Assembly (NCBI RefSeq): GCF_014217785.1
Contig: NZ_CP048814.1
Location: 4,588,001 to 4,652,000, forward strand
Length of the DNA stretch: 64,000 bases
Origin: Rhodococcus triatomae
GTDB lineage: Bacteria > Actinomycetota > Actinomycetes > Mycobacteriales > Mycobacteriaceae
Direction of reading: 5' to 3'
Below the pieces are notes generated by a model. That model had not been told where the DNA came from, made no database searches, and saw only the letters and a program-made list of their open reading frames with translations. This document shows, piece by piece, positions 55,999-64,000 of the stretch (position 1 is the first letter of the stretch; each line of letters starts with the position of its first letter). Made by a program: the position numbers and the translations under genes.

Positions 55999-57479
55999 GC
56001 AGCGTGCACGGCAAACTCTGGGGTGTCGGGATCGGTCCGGGTGACTCGGAACTGGTAACGGTCAAGGCCGCCCGAGTCATCGGCGAGGCGGACGTGGTCG
56101 CCTTCCACAGTGCCCGGCACGGGCGCAGCATCTCCCGGGCGATCGCGGCGCCGTACCTCCGGGACGGCCAGATCGAGGAGCACCTGGTCTACCCGGTCAC
56201 GACCGAGACGATCGACCACCCCGGCGGCTACCAGGGCGCCATCGACGAGTTCTACGAGCAGGCGGCCGAGCGGCTCGCGGCTCACCTCGAAGCGGGCCGC
56301 TCGGTCGCCCTGCTCGCCGCGGGTGATCCGCTCTTCTACAGCTCCTACATGCACATGCACAAGCGCCTCGCGCCGCGATTCGACGCCGAGGTGATTCCCG
56401 GCGTCACCTCGATCAGTGCCGCCGCTGCCGCACTCGGGACGCCGTTGGTCGAGGGTGAGGAGATCCTCACCGTGCTCCCCGGCACGCTTCCCGAGACCGA
56501 GCTGGCGCGTCGGCTCCGAGATACGGACGCGGCCGCCGTCCTCAAGCTCGGCCGCACTTTTCCGGCAGTACGTCAGGCGTTGTCGGACAGTGGGCGGATG
56601 GACGAGGCGCGCTATGTGGAGCGCGCGACGTCGACCCGCCAGCGAGTGTGTGCCGCCGCCGACGTCGCCGACGACGACGTGCCGTACTTCGCGATCGCCG
56701 TCGTACCGAGTCCCTCGAATGCGGCGGCGGTCCCGTCCGGCACCGACGCGGGCGAGGTGGTCGTGGTGGGTCTCGGTCCGGGTGACGCCTCCTGGACCAC
56801 ACCCGAGGTGTACCGGGAACTGGCCGGGGCCACCGACCTCGTCGGCTACACGACCTACATCGACCGGGTGCCGCACCGGCCTGGCCAGCGCCGGCACTCC
56901 AGCGACAACAAGGTGGAGGCGGAGCGCGCGGCGATGGCTCTCGACCTGGCGAAGAACGGCGCCCGCGTGGCCGTCGTGTCGTCCGGGGATCCCGGCATCT
57001 TCGCGATGGCGGCCGCCGTCCTCGAGGTGGCCGAGGACGACCAGTGGCAGGACGTTCCGGTCCGCGTCGTCCCCGGAGTGACCGCCGCGTCCGCGGTGGC
57101 GAGTCGCGTGGGCGCCCCGCTCGGCCACGATTTCGCGGTGCTGTCGTTGTCCGACCGGCTCAAGCCGTGGGATGCGGTCGCGACGCGCGTGTCCGCCGTG
57201 GCCGGAGCGGACATGGCGTTCGCCGTCTACAACCCGGCCTCGAGGTCACGCACCTGGCAGGTGGCGGCGCTCAAGGATCTGGTGCTCGAGCATCGCTCGG
57301 GTGACACCCCCGTCGTGGTCGGTCGAGCTGTCGGCTCGGCCGCCGAGTCGGTGCGGGTCGTACGGCTGGCGGATCTGGATCCCGAGAGCGTCGACATGCG
57401 CACCCTGCTGATCGTCGGCGCATCCACCACCAGGGTGTCCGCGAGCGGACGGGTCTACACCTCGCGCTACTACGACTGA
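55995..57479 (+). CDS. cobIJ: Fused precorrin-2 C20-methyltransferase / precorrin-3B C17-methyltransferase
   Basis: 494-aa fusion of two SAM-dependent corrin methyltransferases. CobI covers residues 1-240 ([55 protein letters not shown]). CobJ covers about 250-494 ([62 protein letters not shown]). The same fusion is found in mycobacteria. ATG 55995 overlaps the cobH stop. Its 3' end overlaps the convergent proline-rich gene by 10 nt. Confidence 0.95.
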   Translation: MSSVHGKLWGVGIGPGDSELVTVKAARVIGEADVVAFHSARHGRSISRAIAAPYLRDGQIEEHLVYPVTTETIDHPGGYQGAIDEFYEQAAERLAAHLEAGRSVALLAAGDPLFYSSYMHMHKRLAPRFDAEVIPGVTSISAAAAALGTPLVEGEEILTVLPGTLPETELARRLRDTDAAAVLKLGRTFPAVRQALSDSGRMDEARYVERATSTRQRVCAAADVADDDVPYFAIAVVPSPSNAAAVPSGTDAGEVVVVGLGPGDASWTTPEVYRELAGATDLVGYTTYIDRVPHRPGQRRHSSDNKVEAERAAMALDLAKNGARVAVVSSGDPGIFAMAAAVLEVAEDDQWQDVPVRVVPGVTAASAVASRVGAPLGHDFAVLSLSDRLKPWDAVATRVSAVAGADMAFAVYNPASRSRTWQVAALKDLVLEHRSGDTPVVVGRAVGSAAESVRVVRLADLDPESVDMRTLLIVGASTTRVSASGRVYTSRYYD

Positions 57480-57703
57480 ATTCGTGGCGGTCCCGGCGGC
57501 TGGGGCGGGAACGGCGGCTGCGGGCCGGGTGGATTCGGGGGCGGTCCCGGCGGCTCCGGGTTCGGCGGTGCCGGGTCGGGCGGGAACGGATGAGGCGGCT
57601 CGGGCGTCGGTGGCACCGGCGGCGGGCCGGGCTCCGGTCCCGGTGGCTCGGTGAGTCTGCGCCCCATGAGTGTGCGCTCGGCGGGTTCGATCCGGGCGTC
57701 CAT
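57470..57703 (-). CDS. Small proline-rich protein
   Basis: 77-aa protein. The first 18 residues (MDARIEPAERTLMGRRLT) are charged; the rest is built almost only from Pro, Gly, Glu and a few Phe/Asn/Gln, ending [12 protein letters not shown] 57703 has an exceptionally strong Shine-Dalgarno, GGAGGTGATC, ending 2 nt before the start triplet region, which argues for real translation. No signal peptide or membrane segment. Low-complexity Pro-rich proteins of this size are known in actinobacteria but I cannot assign a function. It is convergent with cobIJ (10-nt overlap) and divergent from the cupin gene. Confidence 0.68.
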   Translation of the reverse strand: MDARIEPAERTLMGRRLTEPPGPEPGPPPVPPTPEPPHPFPPDPAPPNPEPPGPPPNPPGPQPPFPPQPPGPPRIQS

Positions 57704-57813
57704 CGTGATCACCTCCGGTCGCTTCTCCCCCGCTCTCGAACGTACGCGTTCGGGCCCCTCGACGAGCGCATCCTCGTAGGCTCGACCCCATCGGGGTCCC
57801 GGAAGGTCCAGAT

Positions 57814-58260
57814 GTGATGCCCAGATCGACCCGAACGCTCGCCGCCCTCGCGGTGGTTCTCCTGGCTGCCCTCGCCTCCACCGCAACCGCGACGGCCACG
57901 CCACCGTCGGGGGTCACCGCTGAGACTCTCGTCCAGTTCACCGTTCCCGGAGAACTCGGGAGCAGCGATTCACCCACCGTCGTCACGATTCGCCGCATCG
58001 AGATCGATCCCGGAGGCACGACCGGCTGGCACTTCCACGACGGACCCGTGTACGGGGTGGTCGCGGCCGGCGCGCTGACGAGGACACTGCACGACTGCTC
58101 CGAACAGATCTCTCGGATCGGCGAATTCGTGGACGAGGTGGTCGGCAGCGACCACACCCACGTCGGGTTCAACCGGGAAGCCGAGCCTCTGGTGCTGTTC
58201 GTGACGTACCTCAGCGCCCCAGGAGTACCGCTCGCCAGTGACGCGCCCGCGGCGTGCTGA
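57814..58260 (+). CDS. Secreted cupin-domain protein
   Basis: 148-aa protein with a signal peptide (MPRSTRTLAALAVVLLAALASTATATATP, cleavage near residue 29) and a single small cupin barrel. Metal-binding-type residues appear in IDPGGTTGWHFHDGPVYGVV and later DHTHVGFNREAEP. It may bind a metal ion or a small ligand outside the cell; no enzymatic activity can be inferred. GTG 57814 with GGAAGG 7 nt upstream, or ATG 57817, is the start. It is convergent with cobK. Confidence 0.82.
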   Translation: MMPRSTRTLAALAVVLLAALASTATATATPPSGVTAETLVQFTVPGELGSSDSPTVVTIRRIEIDPGGTTGWHFHDGPVYGVVAAGALTRTLHDCSEQISRIGEFVDEVVGSDHTHVGFNREAEPLVLFVTYLSAPGVPLASDAPAAC

Positions 58261-58400
58261 GCCCTCTCGTCCTTCCAGGCTGCTCGAGTACGTGAGTGTT
58301 CGTCGTCGAGGCGTTGGGCCATTATTCTGTTTTTCTAGCAGTTCCGTCCATGCCGGAGGTTTATCGGAGACACTGTCCGGCGGGACCACACCCACACGGC

Positions 58401-59141
58401 TCACGCAGGCGACAGGCCCAGTCGACGCACCGCCTCGCCTGCCCCCGCCACGGTCGCCACGCCCGTGGGTAGCGGCGGACGTTCGATCATCAGGACCGGC
58501 ACGTCGAGCGCGCGACACGCCGCGAGCTTCCCTTCGGTGAGGTCTCCCCCACTGTTCTTCGTCACGAGCAGATCGATCGCGTCGGCGCGTAGCGTGCGTA
58601 TCTCCTCCTCGACTCCGAACGGACCACGTGCCAGCAGGATTCGAGAATCTGCCGGTACCGGCCCCTCCGGCGGGTCGATCGCGCGGATCAGGAAATGCCG
58701 CGAAAGGTCCGCGAAGGCCGCCACCCCCTGCCGTCCGATCGTGAGGAACACCCGGGCCGCGTCTGCCTCCCCCACCGCCGCAGCGGCTCCGGCCAGATCG
58801 GGCACCGATGTCCACCGGTCACCGTGCTGCGGCACCCATTCCGGACGCCGGAGGACCAGGAGCGGCACGCCGGCCAGCTCCGCGGCCGCCACGGCGTGCA
58901 CCGTCATCTGCGAGGCGAACGGGTGGGTCGCGTCGACGACGGCATCCACCTCGTTCCGGCGCAACCAGGCGACGAGACCCTCCACTCCCCCGAAACCCCC
59001 GGTGCGTACCGCCCCGCGGGGCAGGCGCGGACGACGTACCCGTCCGGCCAGGGACGAGACGACGTCGACTCCGCGATGTCCGTCGAGGGCCGCGGCGAGC
59101 TCACGCGCTTCGGCGGTGCCGCCCAGAATCAACACCCGCAT
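58401..59141 (-). CDS. cobK: Precorrin-6A reductase
   Basis: 246-aa CobK/CbiJ family NADPH-dependent reductase that converts precorrin-6A to precorrin-6B (dihydroprecorrin-6X). Features are the N-terminal nucleotide loop MRVLILGGTAEARELA, the DATHPFASQMTVHAV motif and LLVTKNSGGDLTEGKLAACRALDVPVLMIERP. ATG 59141 fits the conserved N-terminus. It follows cobM with a 13-nt gap, so cobL-cobM-cobK is one operon. Confidence 0.93.
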   Translation of the reverse strand: MRVLILGGTAEARELAAALDGHRGVDVVSSLAGRVRRPRLPRGAVRTGGFGGVEGLVAWLRRNEVDAVVDATHPFASQMTVHAVAAAELAGVPLLVLRRPEWVPQHGDRWTSVPDLAGAAAAVGEADAARVFLTIGRQGVAAFADLSRHFLIRAIDPPEGPVPADSRILLARGPFGVEEEIRTLRADAIDLLVTKNSGGDLTEGKLAACRALDVPVLMIERPPLPTGVATVAGAGEAVRRLGLSPA

Positions 59142-59154
59142 GTCTGCCCGCACG

Positions 59155-59904
59155 TCAATGCGTGGTGCGCGACCGGGACGCCGAGTAGAGATAGCTGTCC
59201 GGGAACCCCTCGGCCGCCAGCGCACGTCCGACGATCACGACCGCGGTCTTGGTGATTCCCCGCTCCTCCACCTGCTCGGCGAGCGTGGCCAGCGTGCCCG
59301 TCACGATCTGCTGGTCGGCGCGGGAGGCGAAGGCGACCACTGCAGCGGGGCAGTCGGTGCCGTAGCTCTCGCCGAGCTCCTCGGTGATCTGCCGGATGCG
59401 GTGGGCACCGAGGTGCACCACCATCGTGGCTCCACTACGGCCGAGGGACCGGAGATCCTCACCCGGTGGCATCGCCGTGGACAGCGTGCTCACGCGGGTG
59501 AGCACGATGGTCTGGGCCACTCCGGGCACGGTCAGTTCCCGTTTCAGCGCGGCGGCCGCGGCAGCGAACGCCGGAACGCCCGGCACGATGTCGTACGGCA
59601 CACCCGCCTCGTCCAGTCGCCGCGCCTGTTCGGCGACGGCGCTGTAGATCGACGGGTCTCCGGAGTGCACGCGGGCCACGTCCACCCCGCGAGCGTGCGC
59701 CGCGACCAGGAGGTCGACGATCTCGTCCAGACTCATGCGCGCGGTGTCGACCACGTCCGCACTCGGCGGGCACGCATCGATCAGTTCGGCGGGCACCAGG
59801 CTGCCGGCGAACAGGCAGACGGGACATCGTTCGATCAGCCGTAGCGCCCGGACCGTCACCAGGTCCGCGGCCCCGGGTCCGGCGCCGATGAAGTACACGG
59901 TCAC
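59155..59904 (-). CDS. cobM: Precorrin-4 C11-methyltransferase
   Basis: 249-aa SAM-dependent methyltransferase of the tetrapyrrole methylase fold. It has YFIGAGPGAADLVTVRALRLI, CLFAGSLVPAELI, the ARVHSGDPSIYSAV loop and DIVPGVPAFAAAAAAL. It forms precorrin-5 from precorrin-4. GTG 59904 overlaps the cobL stop (GTGA), giving translational coupling. Confidence 0.95.
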   Translation of the reverse strand: MTVYFIGAGPGAADLVTVRALRLIERCPVCLFAGSLVPAELIDACPPSADVVDTARMSLDEIVDLLVAAHARGVDVARVHSGDPSIYSAVAEQARRLDEAGVPYDIVPGVPAFAAAAAALKRELTVPGVAQTIVLTRVSTLSTAMPPGEDLRSLGRSGATMVVHLGAHRIRQITEELGESYGTDCPAAVVAFASRADQQIVTGTLATLAEQVEERGITKTAVVIVGRALAAEGFPDSYLYSASRSRTTH

Positions 59905-61118
59905 GACCGGGCTCCCTTCACGACCGACCACTGGGTGACCGGCAACTGGGGTCGCCACGTGGTGAATCCACCCAGTGGCGACCCGCGATAGACCTGGAAC
60001 CGGCGTACGTCGCCGCCGAACGTACGGAACCAGGACAACACCGCCGCCTCCGACTCCGCCGTGACGGCGTTGGCCACGAGACGCCCGCCGGGGAGCAATC
60101 GCTCCCAGCAGGCGTCGAACAGCCCCTCCTGGGTCAGCCCGCCGCCGAGGAACACCGCATCGGGAGTGCCCGCGACATCCGGGAAATCGTCCGGGGCCGC
60201 ACCGCGCACACGCAGGTCCGGCACTCCCAGGCGTCCCGCGTTCTGCCCGATCTGTACCTGCCGCAGGGGATCCCGCTCGAAGGTCACAGCCCGGCAGCGT
60301 GGGTCCGTGCGCATCCACTCGATGGCGATCGTGCCCGATCCGCCACCCACGTCCCACAGCACCTCCCCGGGGGTGGGCGCCAGGGCACAGAGTGTCAGCG
60401 CCCGGATCTCCTGCTTCGTCATCTGGCCGTCACCGGCGAAGGAGTCGTCGTCGAGGCCGGGCAGCCGGGTGGTCCGGGCGCCGATCGCCGGATCTCTGCG
60501 GCACTCGACCGCGACGACGTGGAGCGGATCGACGGCCGGGTGATTCCAGTTCTCCGCGGTGCCGTCCAGCCGGTGCTCGTCCGGTCCGCCCAAACGCGCC
60601 AGCACCGTCAGCGCCGACGCGCCGAATCCCTGCGCGGCGAGCAGCGCCGCGAGTTCGCCGGGAGTGTCCGGCCCCTGGGCGAGGACCACCAGCCGGGCGG
60701 CGGCGGCGAGGTCGGGAACGATCGTCGTCGCCGGACGGTTCACGACGCTGCGCACGGTGACCCGGTCGAGGGGCCATCCCATTCGTGCACAGGCGAGGGA
60801 GGCCGACGACACGTGCGGGAGAACGCGCACCCGTTCCGCCCCCAGAATCCGTACGAGGGTCGTTCCGATCCCGTGGAACATCGGGTCGCCACTGGCGAGG
60901 ACGCAGACCCGACGGCCCCGATGCTCGGCGAAGAGGTCCGCCAGCACAGGCAGCATCGGGGACGGCCACCGGACCCGCTCGGCACGGCCGTCGGGAACCA
61001 GTTCGAGTTGTCGGGCCGATCCGATGAGCACCTCGGCGTCCGTGATCTCCTGCCTCGACGTGGCTCCGAGGCCTTCCCAGCCGTCGGCTCCGATGCCGAC
61101 GACCACGACCGGCGTCAT
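59901..61118 (-). CDS. cobL: Precorrin-6Y C5,15-methyltransferase (decarboxylating)
   Basis: 405-aa two-domain enzyme. The N-terminal CbiE-type methylase (VVVVGIGADGWEGLG, SARQLELVP, VLASGDPMFHGIGTTLV) covers about residues 1-205. The C-terminal CbiT-type Rossmann methylase/decarboxylase (MTKQEIRALTLCAL, LWDVGGGSGTIAIEWMR) covers about 235-405. It methylates C-5 and C-15 and removes the acetate carboxyl at C-12. ATG 61118 overlaps the stop of the upstream SDR gene by 4 nt. Confidence 0.95.
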   Translation of the reverse strand: MTPVVVVGIGADGWEGLGATSRQEITDAEVLIGSARQLELVPDGRAERVRWPSPMLPVLADLFAEHRGRRVCVLASGDPMFHGIGTTLVRILGAERVRVLPHVSSASLACARMGWPLDRVTVRSVVNRPATTIVPDLAAAARLVVLAQGPDTPGELAALLAAQGFGASALTVLARLGGPDEHRLDGTAENWNHPAVDPLHVVAVECRRDPAIGARTTRLPGLDDDSFAGDGQMTKQEIRALTLCALAPTPGEVLWDVGGGSGTIAIEWMRTDPRCRAVTFERDPLRQVQIGQNAGRLGVPDLRVRGAAPDDFPDVAGTPDAVFLGGGLTQEGLFDACWERLLPGGRLVANAVTAESEAAVLSWFRTFGGDVRRFQVYRGSPLGGFTTWRPQLPVTQWSVVKGARS

Positions 61119-61894
61119 CGGGGCATCCGACGCCACAGCGCCCGCGGCAGCAATCGCATCCCGAAGAACACCGGCTGCAGGACCCACGGCACCCAGACCG
61201 TCGCCCGGCGTGCGCGTAGCGCCGCCACCGCGGCGTCGGCGACCTGTGGGGCGGTACTCGACAGCGGCGCCGGGTCCATCCCGTGGGTCATCCGGCCGAT
61301 GACGAATCCCGGCCGTACGAGCAGGACGTGGACGCCGGTGCCGTGCAAGGCGTCCGTCAACCCGCTGGCGAACCCGTCCAGACCCGCCTTCGCGGATCCG
61401 TACACGTAGTTGGCGCGGCGCACCCGCCAGCCTGCCACCGAGGAGAACACCATGATCTGGCCGGAGCCTCGGGCCCGCAGCAACGCGGCGAGGTGGGTGA
61501 GGATGCCGACCTGGGCGACGTAGTCGGTGTGCACGATCTGCACCGCGTGGGCGGCTTCTTCTTCGGCACGCTGCTGGTCACCGAGGATGCCGAACGCGAG
61601 AACCGCCACCCCGATCGGGCCGTGGGTCTCCACCACGGAGGACAACATCCGACCGTGACCGGCCAGGTCGTCGGCGTCGAACTCCACCGTCTCGACGGCT
61701 GCCGCACCCGCGGCCAGTACGGCCGCGCGCTCCTCGTCGAGGTCACCACTGCGCCGCGCGGCGAGCACGACGACCCGTCCGGGAGCCAGGCGGGTCGCCA
61801 CCTCGAGACCGATCTCGCTGCGGCCGCCGAGCACGAGCACGATTCCCGGGTCCACCTCGCGCCGAGATCTTCCACCCTTCGATCCGATGAGCAT
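61115..61894 (-). CDS. SDR-family protein, DprE2-like (Rv2073c position)
   Basis: 259-aa short-chain dehydrogenase-like protein. The cofactor loop is [15 protein letters not shown], followed by LAFGILGDQ, the Ser in VFSSVAG and the Tyr-Lys pair in YGSAKAG. The C-terminus [19 protein letters not shown] is basic and hydrophobic, suggesting membrane contact. The family includes DprE2, which makes decaprenylphosphoryl arabinose, but this copy sits upstream of cobL exactly as Rv2073c does and its role is unknown. It is coupled to cobL. Confidence 0.85.
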   Translation of the reverse strand: MLIGSKGGRSRREVDPGIVLVLGGRSEIGLEVATRLAPGRVVVLAARRSGDLDEERAAVLAAGAAAVETVEFDADDLAGHGRMLSSVVETHGPIGVAVLAFGILGDQQRAEEEAAHAVQIVHTDYVAQVGILTHLAALLRARGSGQIMVFSSVAGWRVRRANYVYGSAKAGLDGFASGLTDALHGTGVHVLLVRPGFVIGRMTHGMDPAPLSSTAPQVADAAVAALRARRATVWVPWVLQPVFFGMRLLPRALWRRMPR

Positions 61895-61925
61895 GGGTCC
61901 AGTGTGCTCGATTACGTTACGGGGC

Positions 61926-62369
61926 ATGGCTCGCACCCCCGCCTCCCCGCACGATCCACCTCCCACCGCTCGCCCTGACCCGTTCCGACTCTCCCCCGCT
62001 GCCTCGGAGTTCCTCGGCGAGTACCACCTCGGCACCCTCACCACCCTGCGCCGCGACGGGACACCCCACGTCGTGGCGGTCGGATTCACCTGGGATGCCG
62101 AGCGGGGACTCGCCCGGGTCATCACGAACGGCACCTCGCAGAAGGTCCGCAACGTGGAACGGTCCGGATACGCGTCACTGTGTCAGGTGGATCGCGCCCG
62201 GTGGTTGACGCTCGAGGGCCCCGCAAGGGTGCTGCGGGACGCCGATTCGGTCGCGGACGCCGTCGCGCGGTACGCGGCCCGGTATCGAACTCCCCGGGTC
62301 AACCCGGCGCGCGTGGTCCTCGAGGTCGCCGTCGCCCGGATGATGGGTTCCGCCGCCGTTCGCGAGTAG
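61926..62369 (+). CDS. PPOX-class F420-dependent reductase (Rv2074-like)
   Basis: 147-aa split-barrel protein. The pattern [57 protein letters not shown] and [20 protein letters not shown] closely resembles Rv2074, reported as an F420H2-dependent biliverdin reductase. A similar reaction is plausible. It is divergent from the SDR gene with a 31-nt gap and overlaps the end of the convergent pentapeptide-repeat gene by 71 nt. Confidence 0.9.
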   Translation: MARTPASPHDPPPTARPDPFRLSPAASEFLGEYHLGTLTTLRRDGTPHVVAVGFTWDAERGLARVITNGTSQKVRNVERSGYASLCQVDRARWLTLEGPARVLRDADSVADAVARYAARYRTPRVNPARVVLEVAVARMMGSAAVRE

Positions 62370-63234
62370 CGGCCGTCCGCGGCCTCCACTCATGGGTGTC
62401 CGCCCAGTGCGCCGGACGAACGCGACCGTCCGGCAGCCGGGTCCCCGCGTCACCGCGCGCCGCCGACACCTGCGGTCCGGTCAGGAACAGTGCCCCGGTG
62501 AGATCCGTTCCGCGCAGATCGATGTCACGCAGGTCCGCACCGCGCAGATCCGCATACGACAGGTTCGCACCTCGCAGATCGGCGGCGATCAGAACGGCGC
62601 CGCGCAGATCGGAACCCCGAAGGTCCGCTCCCGGACGGCGCGCAGCGAAAAGGTCCGCACCACTGAGTTCCTTCGGCGCCGAGGTGACGGTCCGGCGCAC
62701 GCGTGCACTGACGTGGTCGAGGAGCGGGCCCACCCGCGCGCGAAGTGCCGGCACGTCGGCGCGCACGATCGCCGTGGGCCGGGCGACTGCGAGCACGCGC
62801 AACTCGTCGTCGATCGATCGCAGGGCCTGCGCCGACCGCGCGGTCCCGCAGCGGGTGATCGCCTCGTCGAGGTAGACGAGCAGTTCGTGGATGTGGCGCA
62901 GCTGCGCGAACGCCGCGAACATCTCCGCCGCGCGCTCGGGTCGCCCGCGCCAGTCGTGATCCGCGAACCCGTTCCTCGACAGATTCTGTCCCGCCCCGAA
63001 ACAGTCGTAGACCGTGCAGCCTCGCAATCCGCTCTCCCGCAGCCGCGCGTGGATTCCGCACCGGAAGTCTTCTCGCAGGTGGGCGCACGCGGCCCCGGCA
63101 GCCTTGCCGACGGCGAAGTCCGACGAGGCGGCGAAAGGCAGGGCGACACAGCACAGTCCGGCGCACTGTGCGCAGTCACCGCTCAGCCCGAGCGGCGCGG
63201 GAGGCAGGCTTCTCGTCATCGTCCTTCTCGTCAT
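62299..63234 (-). CDS. Cys-cluster and pentapeptide-repeat protein
   Basis: 311-aa protein. Residues 15-80 hold a Cys/His-rich cluster ([35 protein letters not shown]) like zinc or iron-sulfur binding YkgJ-type domains. A helical middle follows. Residues about 200-265 are pentapeptide repeats of the A(D/N)LxG type ([14 protein letters not shown]...[18 protein letters not shown]), predicted to form a right-handed beta-helix. The basic C-terminal tail overlaps the PPOX gene by 71 nt, so the true 3' end deserves caution. ATG 63234 and ATG 63219 are alternative starts created by a 15-bp direct repeat. The function is unknown. Confidence 0.82.
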   Translation of the reverse strand: MTRRTMTRSLPPAPLGLSGDCAQCAGLCCVALPFAASSDFAVGKAAGAACAHLREDFRCGIHARLRESGLRGCTVYDCFGAGQNLSRNGFADHDWRGRPERAAEMFAAFAQLRHIHELLVYLDEAITRCGTARSAQALRSIDDELRVLAVARPTAIVRADVPALRARVGPLLDHVSARVRRTVTSAPKELSGADLFAARRPGADLRGSDLRGAVLIAADLRGANLSYADLRGADLRDIDLRGTDLTGALFLTGPQVSAARGDAGTRLPDGRVRPAHWADTHEWRPRTAATRERRRNPSSGRRRPRGPRAPG

Positions 63235-63239
63235 CGTCC
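63205..63239. repeat. 15-bp direct repeat at the start of the pentapeptide-repeat gene
   Basis: TTCTCGTCATCGTCC occurs twice in direct succession near 63210-63239. It duplicates the codons MTRRT/MTRS and leaves two tandem start codons. Confidence 0.75.
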
Positions 63240-63340
63240 GCCCACCGTCGCTCTCGGCCGCGTCCGGCGTCAATCGAATTTCCACCCCTCCGGGCTGGCC
63301 GCTCGCGGCGGAAAGCGCGCGGCACGTCCCGCGCCAGCCC

Positions 63341-63346
63341 TACCAT
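63341..63346 (+). promoter_or_regulatory. -10-like hexamer upstream of treS
   Basis: TACCAT (TAnnnT) ends 5 nt before GTG 63352, an arrangement seen for leaderless actinobacterial transcripts. Weak evidence on its own. Confidence 0.3.
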
Positions 63347-63351
63347 CGAGA

Positions 63352-64000
63352 GTGACCGCACACGGCACGCTCGGTCCCGACGACGATCCCACCGAGGTGG
63401 ACATGTCCCGAGACGAAAGCTCCCCCGGCACCCCGGCACCGCACGACGTCGCCCCGGCGGACCTGCCCGGATTCGACGCCGCCGGGCACGTGGTGGAAGC
63501 CAGGGCCGAGGACTTCTTCCACGCTCGCCGCCTCGACGGTGACACGGAGTGGTTCAAGACGGCCGTCTTCTACGAGGTGCTGGTACGCGCGTTCTTCGAC
63601 TCGACGGGCGACGGCACCGGCGACCTGCGCGGCCTGACCGCCAAACTCGACTACCTGTCCTGGCTCGGAGTCGACTGCCTGTGGCTGCCGCCGTTCTACG
63701 ACTCCCCGCTCCGCGACGGCGGATACGACATCCGGGACTTCCGTTCCGTCCTGCCCGAGTACGGCACGGTGGACGACTTCGTGCACCTCTTCGACGAGGC
63801 ACACAGCCGTGGAATCCGGGTCATCACCGACCTCGTCATGAACCACACGTCGGACACGCACGCCTGGTTCCAGGCGTCCCGCGCCGATCCCGCCGGCCCG
63901 TACGGCGACTTCTACGTGTGGTCGGACACCGACACCCGATACGCGGACGCGCGCATCATCTTCGTGGACACCGAGAGTTCCAACTGGACGTGGGATCCGG
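63352..64000 (+). CDS. treS: Trehalose synthase / maltose alpha-D-glucosyltransferase, N-terminal part
   Basis: The first 216 codons of a GH13 enzyme that interconverts maltose and trehalose; it runs off the right edge. The segment [61 protein letters not shown] and conserved region [10 protein letters not shown] are diagnostic of TreS. GTG 63352 gives a 50-residue Asp/Pro-rich leader; the in-frame ATG 63403 with GAGG 5 nt upstream is an alternative. A maltokinase and glgE would be expected downstream outside the window. Confidence 0.93.
   Translation, partial: MTAHGTLGPDDDPTEVDMSRDESSPGTPAPHDVAPADLPGFDAAGHVVEARAEDFFHARRLDGDTEWFKTAVFYEVLVRAFFDSTGDGTGDLRGLTAKLDYLSWLGVDCLWLPPFYDSPLRDGGYDIRDFRSVLPEYGTVDDFVHLFDEAHSRGIRVITDLVMNHTSDTHAWFQASRADPAGPYGDFYVWSDTDTRYADARIIFVDTESSNWTWDP

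Overview
The window is high-G+C actinobacterial DNA from a mycolic-acid bacterium, most likely Rhodococcus or a close relative. The evidence is dense GTG/ATG starts with ATGA and GTGA overlaps, an alkB-rubA1-rubA2-rubB-tetR alkane hydroxylase operon, several F420-type PPOX proteins, a DprE2-like SDR, and gene neighbourhoods that resemble (from memory) the M. tuberculosis Rv2051c-Rv2074 region: ppm/lnt/fxsA on one side and cobN, cobG-cobH-cobIJ, cobK-cobM-cobL, SDR and an Rv2074-like protein on the other. No tRNA, rRNA, CRISPR array or prophage was seen.

Layout. 1-3653 (-): 5' part of an NRPS (C-A-T-C...), running off the left edge. 3905-8611 (-): polyprenol-phosphate mannosyltransferase, apolipoprotein N-acyltransferase, amidohydrolase, FxsA. 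8834-13253: secreted protein, a two-component system whose regulator and kinase are separated by a GH16-like secreted protein, and a TSUP transporter. 13292-16988 (+): TldD/TldE pair coupled to a shikimate-dehydrogenase-like gene. 17201-21982: DUF1254 protein, serine resolvase with a repeat-rich res-like upstream region, two PPOX proteins, alpha/beta hydrolase coupled to a small HTH regulator. 22195-25704 (+): alkane hydroxylase operon. 25685-33302: SDR, DHA2 efflux pump divergent from a TetR with twin operators, PrmC-like methyltransferase, maltokinase-cap-like protein, MBL hydrolase divergent from another TetR, a third TetR and a DUF3159 membrane protein.

33319-53553 (-) reads from right to left as a 4,482-aa NRPS, a FecB-type lipoprotein, a siderophore-interacting protein fused to a methyltransferase-like domain, then cobN behind a cobalamin riboswitch. 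The NRPS is C-A-T-E-C-T-C-A-T-C-A-T-TE, and its three A-domain codes read by eye as Arg-like, Gly and hydroxyornithine. That order fits a heterobactin-type mixed catecholate-hydroxamate siderophore. A candidate IdeR/DtxR box lies upstream. The NRPS has two oddities: an epimerization domain lacking the second His of its HHxxxDG motif, and a C-T module without an A domain. NRPS and cobN are each interrupted by a +1 shift in a G/C homopolymer, which I read as probable sequencing errors.

54154-61894 holds cobG-cobH-cobIJ (+) and cobL-cobM-cobK (-) for aerobic cobalamin synthesis, so the siderophore operon sits between cobN and cobG. The right end has an Rv2074-like PPOX protein, a Cys-cluster/pentapeptide-repeat protein and the start of trehalose synthase treS.
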